Shown here in pieces: positions 18,172-26,597 of a DNA stretch of 64,000 bases (positions within the stretch are counted from its first letter, which is position 1; each line of letters opens with the position of its first letter). The notes beneath the pieces are model-generated. The model worked only from the letters and a program-made list of their open reading frames with translations. It was not told the origin of the DNA and did not search any database. Origin of the DNA: Planctomycetaceae bacterium. GTDB taxonomy: Bacteria; Planctomycetota; Planctomycetia; Planctomycetales; Planctomycetaceae. The stretch spans positions 105,078-169,077 of the forward strand of contig JAKFWA010000004.1 in the NCBI GenBank assembly GCA_021732995.1, written 5' to 3'. Position numbers and translations under genes: made by a program.

Positions 18172-18609
18172 CTATTCGCGGATCATGTGAGCGGCGGCGT
18201 AGAGCTGGTTGTCTCCCAGCGACAGCCCGATCGGCCAAAGCAGGTCAGGAGCTGCGGAAGACATGTCCGCCCAGACCTGAACCGTGACAACCTCGCCTGT
18301 GTGAAGCGCAGGTGTCACGGAGATTTGCATTGTCTTCTCAAGGTGCCGGGGCAACATGCTGCGGACCTCGGCTTCGACATCCGCATCGGTCACGCCGGGC
18401 AGAGTTGCCTTACGGGCTCCGACGCGGGCAGCTTCGACGAGGTCGCCTCGCGCGAAGAATAGCATTGAGAACTCGAACAGCCCCATGAGAACCAGCCCGA
18501 AGACAGGCAGGGTCATGACGAGTTCGAAGCTCATGAAGCCGCGACGTCGAGCGCGTTTTCGCTCGCAGCCGCGGCTGTTGTGGGAGATATGAAGCATGCG
18601 TCGTTGCAT
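18172..18609 (-). CDS. tadE: TadE/TadG-like minor pseudopilin
   Basis: A 145-residue protein. After an Arg-rich cytoplasmic stretch (CERKRARRRGF) comes the TadE-type segment MSFELVMTLPVFGLVLMGLFEFSMLFFARGDLVEAARVGARKA: a Glu early in a hydrophobic helix followed by an amphipathic helix, as in pseudopilins. The remainder (about 65-145) is a small periplasmic domain with VTPALHTGEVVTVQVWAD. TadE proteins are processed by a TadV/CpaA-type prepilin peptidase, encoded just upstream. ATG 18609 is used because a longer frame would run into cpaA. The role in Tad pilus assembly is inferred from family and neighbours. Confidence 0.8.
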   Translation of the reverse strand: MQRRMLHISHNSRGCERKRARRRGFMSFELVMTLPVFGLVLMGLFEFSMLFFARGDLVEAARVGARKATLPGVTDADVEAEVRSMLPRHLEKTMQISVTPALHTGEVVTVQVWADMSSAAPDLLWPIGLSLGDNQLYAAAHMIRE

Positions 18610-18665
18610 GTCAGCGTTCCGGAGAAGTTTGGTTCTAGCAGGCGGAAACGACGCGCCGGCTCCAG

Positions 18666-19226
18666 TTAGCCTTGCACCCACGGAAATCGGGGCAAGTTCC
18701 ACAGCACGATTGCCCAGGTTGCCAGTGCAACGGGCACTGCGTAGCCCATCGGACGGCGTGAGATTTTCTTGTCACGCGTCTCTGCCTGACGCGGCTGCCC
18801 CGGTTCAATGTTCGCCGTGGCGAAATATTGCTCTTTGGTCTTGCTGTTTCCTTTTGTCATAAAGCTGTAGCAAATGACAAAGAATGTTCCGACTGCAGCC
18901 AAAACGGCGCTGGTGATCATTACATAAAGCGTCAGCCAATAGCCCAGCCAGACGCTCAGTGCACCCATTAACTTGACGTCGCCACCGCCGCCGCTGCCGA
19001 TCATCCAGAGCAAGAACAGCAGTCCGAAGCCGACAAAGAATCCCCAGCCTCCATCCTTCAAGCCGGGCAGACCGTTGAAGGCGAGTTGATAAACGATCCC
19101 CAGTCCGAAGACTGGCAGAGTCAGCTTGTTAGGGATGCGTTTTACGCGGATGTCCCAGATTGCCGCGGTGAGTGTGTACAGACCGATGCAGATCAGGAAC
19201 ACAATCATTTGCGGAGTAACGGCCAT
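18666..19226 (-). CDS. cpaA: A24 family prepilin peptidase (TadV/CpaA)
   Basis: A 186-residue integral membrane protease with about five TM helices. Both catalytic aspartates of the A24 family are visible: IWDIRVKRIPN near residue 25 and the GxGD-type motif GSGGGGDVKLMG near 77. It would cleave Flp pilin and TadE-type leaders. I chose ATG 19226 (MAVTPQMIVFLICIGLYT), which puts the first TM helix at the N-terminus after a purine-rich site; upstream in-frame codons give no membrane character. It starts the unit cpaA-tadE-cpaB. The Tad ATPase, secretin and Flp pilin genes are not in this window. Confidence 0.88.
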   Translation of the reverse strand: MAVTPQMIVFLICIGLYTLTAAIWDIRVKRIPNKLTLPVFGLGIVYQLAFNGLPGLKDGGWGFFVGFGLLFLLWMIGSGGGGDVKLMGALSVWLGYWLTLYVMITSAVLAAVGTFFVICYSFMTKGNSKTKEQYFATANIEPGQPRQAETRDKKISRRPMGYAVPVALATWAIVLWNLPRFPWVQG

Positions 19227-19599
19227 AGATAGACTCACTCTCACTGAGATTTCGGAACGGTCGGGCAGGCTCCACTGCGCACCCGTCGAATGCACGTTGC
19301 AGAGCGTCCAGCTCCGCGAGGGCATGAGCCCCCGCGCAACCAGCCAATCTGACTCTAGGTCACGACTGGCATTAGTCGCGGAACGACCCGCTTAAGTTGC
19401 ATAAATTTCCTGCCCAAGTATTGGCTCTGTCGATCGGTATTCGGGCGCCGACCTGCGAAAACTGCCTGTTTGGCGTGCAGCGTTCATTCGACGAGCCCGC
19501 AACGACGCTACAATCCGCACACGTGGCAGAGATGCACTAACTTTCACACCCGCGCCCTGCCGGGTTGTTTCCCTCGCCCCAACTCAAGGAGATCCCGCC
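19227..19599. other. Divergent intergenic region, 373 bases
   Basis: The space between minus-strand cpaA and the plus-strand gene at 19600 must hold both promoters. TACAAT at 19509-19514 could be a -10 for the plus-strand gene, but the -35 partner is weak. A near-palindrome CGCGAGGGC atga GCCCCCGCG (19315-19336) has one mismatch. No coding frame with protein-like content was seen. Confidence 0.4.
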
Positions 19600-19869
19600 G
19601 TGAAGAAAGAAGAGATCCTGGCCAAGCTCCAGTCTGGCGAACTAACGCTGGAACAGGCCACGAAGGCACTGGAAGAGGCCGATGCCAAGAAAGGTGGCCT
19701 GTACTGCAAAGTCAGCGAGAAAGGTGCCATCAGCGTCTATGGACTGCAACGGATGCCGGTCACGTTGTATGTGGAACAGTGGCTGCGGTTGCTCGATTTC
19801 GGCGAGGAGATCCGTACCTTCGCGGCGAGCAATGAGGCGAGCTTGAAGCGTAAAGAAACCAAGATGTGA
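19600..19869 (+). CDS. Small conserved protein with SHOCT-like N-terminus
   Basis: An 89-residue protein starting at GTG 19600, supported by AAGGAG nine bases upstream. The first 25 residues (MKKEEILAKLQSGELTLEQATKAL) resemble the short SHOCT-type helical motif that often ends regulatory or membrane proteins. The rest contains GGLYCKVSEKGAISVYGLQRMP and VEQWLRLLDFGEEIRTF, a pattern I associate with small orphan proteins in many bacteria. No enzyme motif is present. It is acidic and basic in about equal measure and lacks a leader, so it is probably cytoplasmic. Function is unknown. Confidence 0.65.
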   Translation: MKKEEILAKLQSGELTLEQATKALEEADAKKGGLYCKVSEKGAISVYGLQRMPVTLYVEQWLRLLDFGEEIRTFAASNEASLKRKETKM

Positions 19870-19987
19870 GCCGGCTGTTTCTCAAGACAGCGAATTTTGT
19901 GCGGGCCATTTTCAAACTACGTTAACTGAGTCGGGCCTCTACGGTTGGTGAGCCAGGGAACGCTTCACGCTCTGAGGGAGGTTGACG

Positions 19988-20800
19988 ATGAATCTCGATG
20001 CACTTCAGGCGGAATATGCCAACCTGCAGCGCGAGGCCGCGCTGCTCGCTGGCGGACTCTCTGACATTCCACGCCGCGCGATGGTGCTGCATCACCTGTA
20101 TCTGGACTCCGGGCGCAATCACATCTTTTCATTGATTGCGACTCACGGTGCCTTGTGGGCTTACCGCTACTTTGAAGTCGGCGGAAGACTCGGCCGTTTG
20201 ATTGCGAACCGGTACTTCTACAGCCGCTCCGAGAAGACATTTCGGCTGGGCATTCTGAACGACTTCGCCGAGGGCTTCCGCAAGGTCAATCGCCAAGTCT
20301 GCATCGACACCTACACGAATTACCATTTCACGAAACGCTTCGGTCACGAACCCGGTGCCGATCAGATCATTCCGGCCAGTTTGCTGGACGCGCTCAATCG
20401 AGTTCACACATCAAGCCGTAGTGGCCAGAGCTTGACACTCGCGGAGAAGCGTCAGGTCTTCGAGCAATCCTTTCGATGCGAGCAAGAAGTCACCGTCGCT
20501 CCTGGAGTGAAGGCTGCCGTTGACGGTTTCGAATGCCCGATCATGAAATGGCTGTGCCTGCGGCCGGTTGTGAGATTCGCGTACTTCCCGACTTGGAAGT
20601 ATTTCTGGTTCCGGGACTTCTCCAGCCAGATGGAACGCATCGAAAAAGGACTGCTGGCCTACGATCTGGGAGAGAGAACCGGATGGTCGAACGCGGAAGC
20701 CAGTTTGAGCAGCTATGACCTGCTGGAACGTCCGTTCTTCGACGCGCCGCTGGACACATTCAACCAGTTACGAGGTCAGGTTCTGACCGCTTCATCCTGA
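19988..20800 (+). CDS. Conserved hypothetical protein, 270 residues
   Basis: The start is ATG 19988, six bases after a strong GGGAGGT site; a TTG at 19982 lies inside that site. The protein has no leader and no clear TM helix. It is rich in aromatic residues and arginine (LHHLYLDSGRNHIFSLIATHG, RLIANRYFYSRSEKTFRLG, FAYFPTWKYFWFRDF). Its helix-rich, His/Tyr/Arg-bearing middle has no motif I recognise. It stands alone between a small SHOCT-like gene and an outer-membrane protein gene. I cannot assign a function. Confidence 0.6.
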   Translation: MNLDALQAEYANLQREAALLAGGLSDIPRRAMVLHHLYLDSGRNHIFSLIATHGALWAYRYFEVGGRLGRLIANRYFYSRSEKTFRLGILNDFAEGFRKVNRQVCIDTYTNYHFTKRFGHEPGADQIIPASLLDALNRVHTSSRSGQSLTLAEKRQVFEQSFRCEQEVTVAPGVKAAVDGFECPIMKWLCLRPVVRFAYFPTWKYFWFRDFSSQMERIEKGLLAYDLGERTGWSNAEASLSSYDLLERPFFDAPLDTFNQLRGQVLTASS

Positions 20801-20890
20801 ACTGACCTTGAGCCAATCGCCCTGAAGCTGGTATCCGCCTGCCGCAAGTTGGAGACAGCCTCGGTTTCGATATCGGTCAGGGCAAGATCC

Positions 20891-22096
20891 ATGATTGGAG
20901 CGGCGATTTTTCCACTTAAAAGATGGCTTGCGGCACTCGTAGCCGCCGGCTTCGTTGCGAATTCGCTTGCCGCGGATTGGCAGCCTTCGCCAGGACGCGG
21001 CCCCGCTTCAGCACGTTCCGTAAAGCAATCCGCTCGCATTCCCCCCGGAAAGGCCGTGGTGTCGTCCACTCCGGCTTCCAAGGATGAAGTCAAAGCTCCG
21101 CCCGAAGTCGAAGAAACTGAGGAACTCAGTCCCATCGAACTCACCGCTGGAGAAGAGCCGGAAATCTTCGAGGCAGCGCTGCCTGCTGTTCCTGGCGCGG
21201 ACGATGAAACGTCCGCTGAGACCTCTGTATCCGAAGACAAGGGGCCTGCGGCGTTAGACCCCAAGGGGAATTCGGTTCCTCTCGAGGACGCCTCACCGGT
21301 TCCGCTCTTTCAGCACCTGTGGGGCGAAAGCTCCCTGGACTGGGTTTTCCGAGACGGCGCCGATGGACTGGGCTCATTCTCGATGAAGAATGCCTCGTCT
21401 CGCGAGCTGGACTTCTTCGATGACCCCAGCAAGTTCACCGGGGACTTCCGCTATGGACTGCACTTCCTGTCCGGCCCCGATCAGCCCGACATGCCGCCGC
21501 GACTCTATGATCTCTATTGGAACGTACGCTGGCTCCAGCATCTGGGCGATGGCTGGGGCTTTGATGCCAACTTTGATCTGGGCCTCTTCACGGACTTTGA
21601 AGACAGCGTCCGTGAAGGCTGGCGTTTTCCCGGCCGCGCGCTCGGCTTCTGGAAACTCAACGGTGAGGAAGGCCCCAGTCCGATCACGTTGACCGCCGGC
21701 ATTGAATACTTCGACATGGATAACATCGGAGTCTTGCCCGCCGGTGGCGTGATCCTGCAGCCGGATGAAGACACTCGACTGGAACTGTACTTCCCGCGTC
21801 CACAGGCCAAGTTCCGCATTCAGGACGATGAAAAAGACGAGGTCTGGTGGTACGTGCGCGGCGACCTGATTGGTTCCGCCTGGGCCATGGAACGAACCAC
21901 GGGCAACGCGGACGTCGCCAATCTGCTTGAGCGGCGTGTGTCGATCGGCCTGGAGACCAAATCGAAAGAGGCGGAAGGCCACACGTCCTTCATCGAACTG
22001 GGCTACCTCTTCCATCGCGAACTGGAATATCGCTCCGGAGTCGGCAGTCGCGACCTCGGCGACACGCTGACCTTCCGTTTCGGCAGCCGTTATTGA
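20891..22096 (+). CDS. Outer-membrane beta-barrel protein (DUF6268-like)
   Basis: A 401-residue protein. A signal peptide (MIGAAIFPLKRWLAALVAAGFVANSLA) precedes a Pro/Glu-rich linker (about 30-130). From about 170 alternating strands carry barrel-type aromatic girdles (LYDLYWNVRWLQHLGDGWGFDANFDLGLF, SPITLTAGIEYFDMDN, RLELYFPRPQAKFRI), ending in the outer-membrane signature FRFGSRY with a terminal aromatic. The pattern is like DUF6268-type planctomycete barrels, though I cannot confirm the family. ATG 20891 is preferred over TTG 20849 because it begins the signal peptide directly. Ligand unknown. A decayed DUF1553 gene end follows its stop immediately. Confidence 0.65.
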   Translation: MIGAAIFPLKRWLAALVAAGFVANSLAADWQPSPGRGPASARSVKQSARIPPGKAVVSSTPASKDEVKAPPEVEETEELSPIELTAGEEPEIFEAALPAVPGADDETSAETSVSEDKGPAALDPKGNSVPLEDASPVPLFQHLWGESSLDWVFRDGADGLGSFSMKNASSRELDFFDDPSKFTGDFRYGLHFLSGPDQPDMPPRLYDLYWNVRWLQHLGDGWGFDANFDLGLFTDFEDSVREGWRFPGRALGFWKLNGEEGPSPITLTAGIEYFDMDNIGVLPAGGVILQPDEDTRLELYFPRPQAKFRIQDDEKDEVWWYVRGDLIGSAWAMERTTGNADVANLLERRVSIGLETKSKEAEGHTSFIELGYLFHRELEYRSGVGSRDLGDTLTFRFGSRY

Positions 22097-22261
22097 TCTG
22101 CGCGACTGACGCACGCCTTCGGCTGAAGAAACCGCGGCCGCGCGAACCTTCACACCGAACAGGATGCCGCGCTGTCCAGCTCCACCAACATTACATCACG
22201 AGCGTGGATCGACCTCTGCCACTCGCTGCTCATCAGCAACGAGTTCTTGTACCTAGAGTGA
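22097..22261 (+). pseudogene. Relic of the 3' end of a DUF1553 gene
   Basis: Conceptual translation of 22110-22151 gives RTPSAEETAAARTF. After a one-base frame change, 22154-22261 gives TEQDAALSSSTNITSRAWIDLCHSLL...SNEFLYLE and a stop. The intact protein encoded at 5583-8687 ends RLPTADEVDAARDFIAEQ, twelve residues, then RAWIDLCHSLLISNEFLYVD. The spacing from EQ to RAW is identical (12 residues) and the last 22 residues differ only at the final two. A TGA at 22107-22109 and the frameshift show it cannot be translated as one protein. No 5' part remains; the OmpA-size barrel gene lies directly upstream. This is a truncated, decayed copy. Confidence 0.85.
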
Positions 22262-22274
22262 GGCCTTTACGCTT

Positions 22275-22766
22275 TCATTCACGCGGCATCGGCGCACAGT
22301 CTTGACCTCTTCGTTCTTCAAAAAGAGCGGACCAATGCGCATTTCGGGCTGCCCAGAAATGCTGTTGTTCCGCTGGGCTCAATTGATTGAAGAAGACTCG
22401 AGTCCATGTGCAGCTCCCTGCTTCCGCCCAAACCAACACCCCATCCTTCGCTGTTGCAGAAACTCCAGTAAATGGGATCCCTTCGCGATCTCCAAAATAC
22501 GAAAGAACAGTGAACCCACCGAAGCGTTGAACGACGGTTGGGTGCGTCTTGGCAATGACATCCTCGACGTCCTGCCCCGCCCGAATGCGTCCCCAGTAGA
22601 AGTCGCGCCAAACCGGGTCGCACTCCTTCGCCATCGCTTGATAGACCTGAAAGTCCCTGCGACTCCAGATTCCCGTGTACGAGGCGAAACCAGTCGCACT
22701 CGCCGCCAGTAGCAAGGCGAATACTATGGACAGCTTCACCCATCGCGTTGAGAAGAGTTGTTTCAT
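22275..22766 (-). CDS. Hypothetical exported protein, 163 residues
   Basis: An N-terminal hydrophobic stretch (KLSIVFALLLAASATGFASY) is either a signal peptide or an anchor. The mature part has CDPVWRDFYWGRIRAGQDVEDVIAKTHPT and RFGGFTVLSYFGD, which resemble the short motif region of proteins that carry a SmpA/BamE-like turn (W.RI..G.....V...P), and two cysteines near the end. Its gene lies 21 bases after the PBP2 stop on the same strand, so the two may be cotranscribed. Function unknown. Confidence 0.6.
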   Translation of the reverse strand: MKQLFSTRWVKLSIVFALLLAASATGFASYTGIWSRRDFQVYQAMAKECDPVWRDFYWGRIRAGQDVEDVIAKTHPTVVQRFGGFTVLSYFGDREGIPFTGVSATAKDGVLVWAEAGSCTWTRVFFNQLSPAEQQHFWAARNAHWSALFEERRGQDCAPMPRE

Positions 22767-22787
22767 GGGACTCGTGGCCCTGATGGT

Positions 22788-25202
22788 CTACTTGTTCACA
22801 GCAGACGGCATCGTAGCTGGGGCAATCAGACCCTGCTCTAGTAATTCCGTAATCAATTCGTGAGCCAGCGGTGCGGCAGCCTTAGCGCCGGAGCCGCCGT
22901 TTTCGAGAGCCACAACGAAGGCCACTTGAGGACGATCAGCGGGAACGTAGCCAGCAAACCAAGCGTGGTCAGGACGATTGAAGCCCGTTTCGGCCGTTCC
23001 CGTCTTACCGGCAACCGTCACCTGCTTATGACGAGCAGTCAGCGATGCCGTGCCGCGTAGAACAACAGCTTCCAGCCCCTCACGCACGAAGTGCAAAGTT
23101 CGCTCGGAGACCCCGGTCTGCAGAGGCTTTGACTCTGGTAATTCAACAGACGATTTACGTCCGTTGCGCAGCACTGAGACATCATGCACCACTCGCGGCT
23201 GCACGAGCTCGCCACCATTGGCGATTGCCGCCATCAGTCGGACGATCTGCAACGGCGTCACGGCCAGGTCCGCTTGCCCAATGCCGTACTCAATCGTCGA
23301 GGCTTGTGACCAGCGCCGTGCGCGGGATGCGGTTCCTGATGTCCTGACGATGCCATTGCCTGATGAACCAGCACGCTCGCTGTGCTCGTCGAAGTCCGCT
23401 AGCCGCAAGAACTCATCCACACCTGCGGGCGGTACGATGCCACGCACCTCGCCGGGCACGTCGATGCCGGTGAGTTCGCCGAAGCCCAATCGATGACTCC
23501 AGCTCACAAGACGTTGTGGGCCCAGATTCTTCGCCTGATTAAAGAAGTAGACGTTGCACGACTTCGTCAGCGCATCAACGACCGACATGGGGCCATGTCC
23601 ATGGCCGAGCTTCCGATAGGCGTAGCAACGGTGCTTGTTCGGTTGCCGGGGATCGAAGTAGCCATCGCACTGAATTGTGCCCGACGGCTCGATGACGTGC
23701 TCTTCCAGCGCGGCAATGCTGGTCATTGCCTTGAAGACCGAGCCCGGAGGCAGGGCCATCGAGGTAACGCGCGGGAAGAGCGGGTTGCCGGGGTCTTTCT
23801 GTAACTGCTGCCAGATCTCCTCGCGGAAATCGACCATGATGCGAATGTCGAATCGCGGGGCACAGGCCGCTGCCAGAAGTTCGCCGCTGGCAATGTTCAT
23901 CGCCAGAATGCAGCCACCCGTCGCCACCTGGGCCGGAGGTTCGCCGTTCTCGTCGCGAGTGCCGTCCTTCTTGGCCAACGACGAATTCTTCACGAACAGA
24001 ATGTCTTCGTCCAAACGCAACGGGCGGGTTTGAGTCGCTCGATCGAGCAGTGCTTCAGCCCGCCGCTGCACCGGTTCGACCAATGCCAGTTCGATGTCCG
24101 CACCCGGCTGAGCTTCACGCACGACTTCTCTCAGGACGATTTCACCTTCTGCATCGCGGACGATTCGCAGTTCACCGGGGCGTCCGCTCAAGAAGCGGTC
24201 ATAGGAACGCTCAATTCCCGCCTGGCCAGCACGCTCATCCGGTCGAGTCTCGGCACCCGAAGATGCAATCAGGTCTGTCTCAGCCGCTGGCGTGCCGTCG
24301 ACTGTAGCCGTCGGCTCAATGACCTTGCGAAAACCAATCAAATGTCCGGCCAGCGGCCCTTGTGGGTAGTCGCGGCGAGTGGTGATCTCGTATTCGATCC
24401 CCGGGAACAAAGTTGGCTGAGTAACAATCTCGGTCACTCGCTCGAACGGAATGTTCTCGGCGATGATGTGATAGTCGAGTTCTTCCTGAACCACGACCGG
24501 CTCTACCTGCTTGCGGCGTGGTGGAGTCGTCAGCTCATGTTTGACCTGCGTCGCCATGCGGTCGACCCAGTCCTGCCGATCGCTGAGCTTCTGCAGTTCG
24601 GCGTCGCGTTGTTGTTGCTCTTCATCCAGACGTTTCTGACGTTTGGTATCCACCAACGTGACGACGTGCTCGACACGTTTCTGGATCTCCGCCCGGCGAG
24701 CTGCGAACTCCTCGGCAGTGATGTTCATCGCCACCGTCAGGCGTTCCCAGAGGCGATGACGCTCTTCAAGAATCTGTTCCTGCGCGGCGTTCACTCGATC
24801 GCGTTTCTTGCGGTCGGCTTTACTCAAACGAGCTTGAGCCTTGCGTTTGAGCCAGCCGGGATCGGCAGGTTCTTCGAGCCAGCGGTAATGCAACTTCAAC
24901 CGATAGGTCGCGACGTCGCGGGCCATGACGGTGCCTCCCATCAGGATGCGCCCGTCATTCGTGGGAATGGCCTGAAAGCTTTCGGTCAGCTTCTGCTCCA
25001 GCCCGTCGGCGAAATCGTCCTGTTCGACCCCTTGCAACTGCGCCAACTTAGCCGTGATTGCAGTAAACGGAGCCACCAGCACCACAAACAGCACTACCAG
25101 ACGAATCAGGGGGTTGCGGTCGAGGCTGAGGTCGCGCGCCAGCGAACGGTCCTCGGTTTCCTCTCGCAAAGTGCTTGTTGGTCGGTTCAGCATGTTCACC
25201 AT
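22788..25202 (-). CDS. mrdA: Penicillin-binding protein 2 (peptidoglycan transpeptidase)
   Basis: An 804-residue protein. PBP2 is the elongation-specific transpeptidase that cross-links peptidoglycan at the outer face of the inner membrane. A TM helix (about 33-55, LIRLVVLFVVLVAPFTAITA) precedes the dimerisation region, with DGRILMGGTVMARD near 90 and GIERSYDRFLSGRPG near 340. The transpeptidase domain has all three motifs: SVFK (Ser488, Lys491), SCN (548-550) and KTG (733-735), plus IGQADLAVTPLQ. A strongly charged helical stretch (about 110-230, Lys/Arg/Glu/Gln-rich) enlarges the N-terminal part. I chose ATG 25202 because the TM helix follows closely; the frame stays open far upstream, antisense to the MoxR gene, without protein character. 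The catalytic set is intact. Confidence 0.88.
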   Translation of the reverse strand: MVNMLNRPTSTLREETEDRSLARDLSLDRNPLIRLVVLFVVLVAPFTAITAKLAQLQGVEQDDFADGLEQKLTESFQAIPTNDGRILMGGTVMARDVATYRLKLHYRWLEEPADPGWLKRKAQARLSKADRKKRDRVNAAQEQILEERHRLWERLTVAMNITAEEFAARRAEIQKRVEHVVTLVDTKRQKRLDEEQQQRDAELQKLSDRQDWVDRMATQVKHELTTPPRRKQVEPVVVQEELDYHIIAENIPFERVTEIVTQPTLFPGIEYEITTRRDYPQGPLAGHLIGFRKVIEPTATVDGTPAAETDLIASSGAETRPDERAGQAGIERSYDRFLSGRPGELRIVRDAEGEIVLREVVREAQPGADIELALVEPVQRRAEALLDRATQTRPLRLDEDILFVKNSSLAKKDGTRDENGEPPAQVATGGCILAMNIASGELLAAACAPRFDIRIMVDFREEIWQQLQKDPGNPLFPRVTSMALPPGSVFKAMTSIAALEEHVIEPSGTIQCDGYFDPRQPNKHRCYAYRKLGHGHGPMSVVDALTKSCNVYFFNQAKNLGPQRLVSWSHRLGFGELTGIDVPGEVRGIVPPAGVDEFLRLADFDEHSERAGSSGNGIVRTSGTASRARRWSQASTIEYGIGQADLAVTPLQIVRLMAAIANGGELVQPRVVHDVSVLRNGRKSSVELPESKPLQTGVSERTLHFVREGLEAVVLRGTASLTARHKQVTVAGKTGTAETGFNRPDHAWFAGYVPADRPQVAFVVALENGGSGAKAAAPLAHELITELLEQGLIAPATMPSAVNK

Positions 25203-25373
25203 CCTGGTGCGGAATTTGTCCCGGCATAGCTTCCCGAATCCTGCGATTTTCAGGAAGACGAACCCCCGGAACCGAGCAGTTCTGGGCAGAACGTGGTGCG
25301 AAGGGCTAGTTCCGCTGATAGGCTCTGCGCCCCGCTGAGTGCTGCCGACATTGCCCTCATTTTGATTCACACC

Positions 25374-26456
25374 ATGCCCAACAACTTTGACGAAGACGAA
25401 ATCATCAGCGAGATGGTCGAACAGGACGCCGAAGCGCGCGAGCGTGAGGCGCAGGCCATTCGAGGTTTGCAGTCCGCCTACAAGCGAATGCGCGAAGAGA
25501 TCTCGAAGGTCGTGATCGGCCAGCAGGATGTGGTCGATCAGTTGCTGGTAGCCCTCTTCAGTCGCGGCCACTGCCTGATGGTGGGCGTGCCCGGACTGGC
25601 GAAAACGCTGCTGGTCAGCACCATCGGACGCATCCTGCAACTGGCGTTTCGCCGCATTCAGTTCACCCCCGACCTGATGCCTTCCGACATCACCGGCACG
25701 GACGTCCTGCAAGACGATCCAGAGACTGGACGCCGCACGTTCCAGTTCATGCAGGGGCCGCTGTTCACGAATGTCCTGTTGGCCGACGAAGTGAACCGCA
25801 CGCCTCCGAAGACGCAAGCCGCGTTGCTGGAAGCCATGCAGGAGCGGAACGTCACCGTCGGATCCAACACGTACCGCTTGCCCCTGCCCTTCTTCGTGTT
25901 GGCCACTCAAAACCCCATCGAACAGGAAGGCACGTATCCGCTGCCGGAAGCTCAGTTGGACCGCTTCATGTTCAACATCGTAGTGAACTACCCCACGGCG
26001 GCTGATGAGCTACGCATCCTGAAGCAAACCACTGGCAGCGAAGAGCCTGAGCTCACCCCCGCGCTGACAGGCAAGCAGATCTTGGCGCTACAGGAGGTCG
26101 TGCGACGCGTGCCCGTCGCCGAGCATGTTTATGTCTACGCACGCGACATCGTCCGAGCCACACGTCCCAATGAACCTGAAGCTCACAACTTCGTGAAGGA
26201 GTATCTCTCCTGGGGAGCTGGCCCGCGCGCTGGTCAATATTTGATCCTCGGCGCGAAGGCACGCGCGATTCTGGAAGGGCGCTTCCACGTGAGCACGGAC
26301 GATGTGAAGGCGGTAGCACATCCCGTGCTGCGACATCGCATTGTCACCACTTTTCATGCCGATAGTGAGCGCATCACGACGGACGATGTCGTGGACATGC
26401 TGTTGAAGAAAATCCCCGTGGAACTTGAAGAAAAAGCGAAACGGCTGGCGCGATGA
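25374..26456 (+). CDS. MoxR family AAA+ ATPase
   Basis: A 360-residue protein. MoxR ATPases act as chaperone-like regulators for assembly of metal- or von Willebrand-domain proteins. Residues about 45-55 begin [21 protein letters not shown]. Walker A is GVPGLAKT, Walker B is [21 protein letters not shown], followed by the sensor region [28 protein letters not shown]-terminal lid domain has [22 protein letters not shown] 25374 gives the usual family length; upstream in-frame codons read into the divergent promoter region. The frequent partners (DUF58, VWA and transglutaminase genes) do not follow, so its client is not shown by context. Confidence 0.92.
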   Translation: MPNNFDEDEIISEMVEQDAEAREREAQAIRGLQSAYKRMREEISKVVIGQQDVVDQLLVALFSRGHCLMVGVPGLAKTLLVSTIGRILQLAFRRIQFTPDLMPSDITGTDVLQDDPETGRRTFQFMQGPLFTNVLLADEVNRTPPKTQAALLEAMQERNVTVGSNTYRLPLPFFVLATQNPIEQEGTYPLPEAQLDRFMFNIVVNYPTAADELRILKQTTGSEEPELTPALTGKQILALQEVVRRVPVAEHVYVYARDIVRATRPNEPEAHNFVKEYLSWGAGPRAGQYLILGAKARAILEGRFHVSTDDVKAVAHPVLRHRIVTTFHADSERITTDDVVDMLLKKIPVELEEKAKRLAR

Positions 26457-26597
26457 CATCAGCGCCGACGCATGGCTTGCGGTAGTTCGCCTTCTAATGA
26501 TCCGCGATTTCTTGGTATGTAGGCGTACCAAGCCCTGAGACCGAACTTGTCGGTCCTGGGAACCCTTTTGCACAAGCTCTCAGGATGGGAGTCGCCA

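Noticed and set aside
24030..25229. 399-codon plus-strand frame across the PBP2 gene
   Set aside because: It is a GC-driven shadow of the coding strand; composition is rich in Arg, Gln, Ser and Leu, with no motif or ribosome site.
25203..25910. Upstream open extension of the PBP2 frame, antisense to the MoxR gene
   Set aside because: It lacks any protein-like pattern (His/Gln/Arg-rich with no family content) and the PBP2 membrane helix sits right after ATG 25202.
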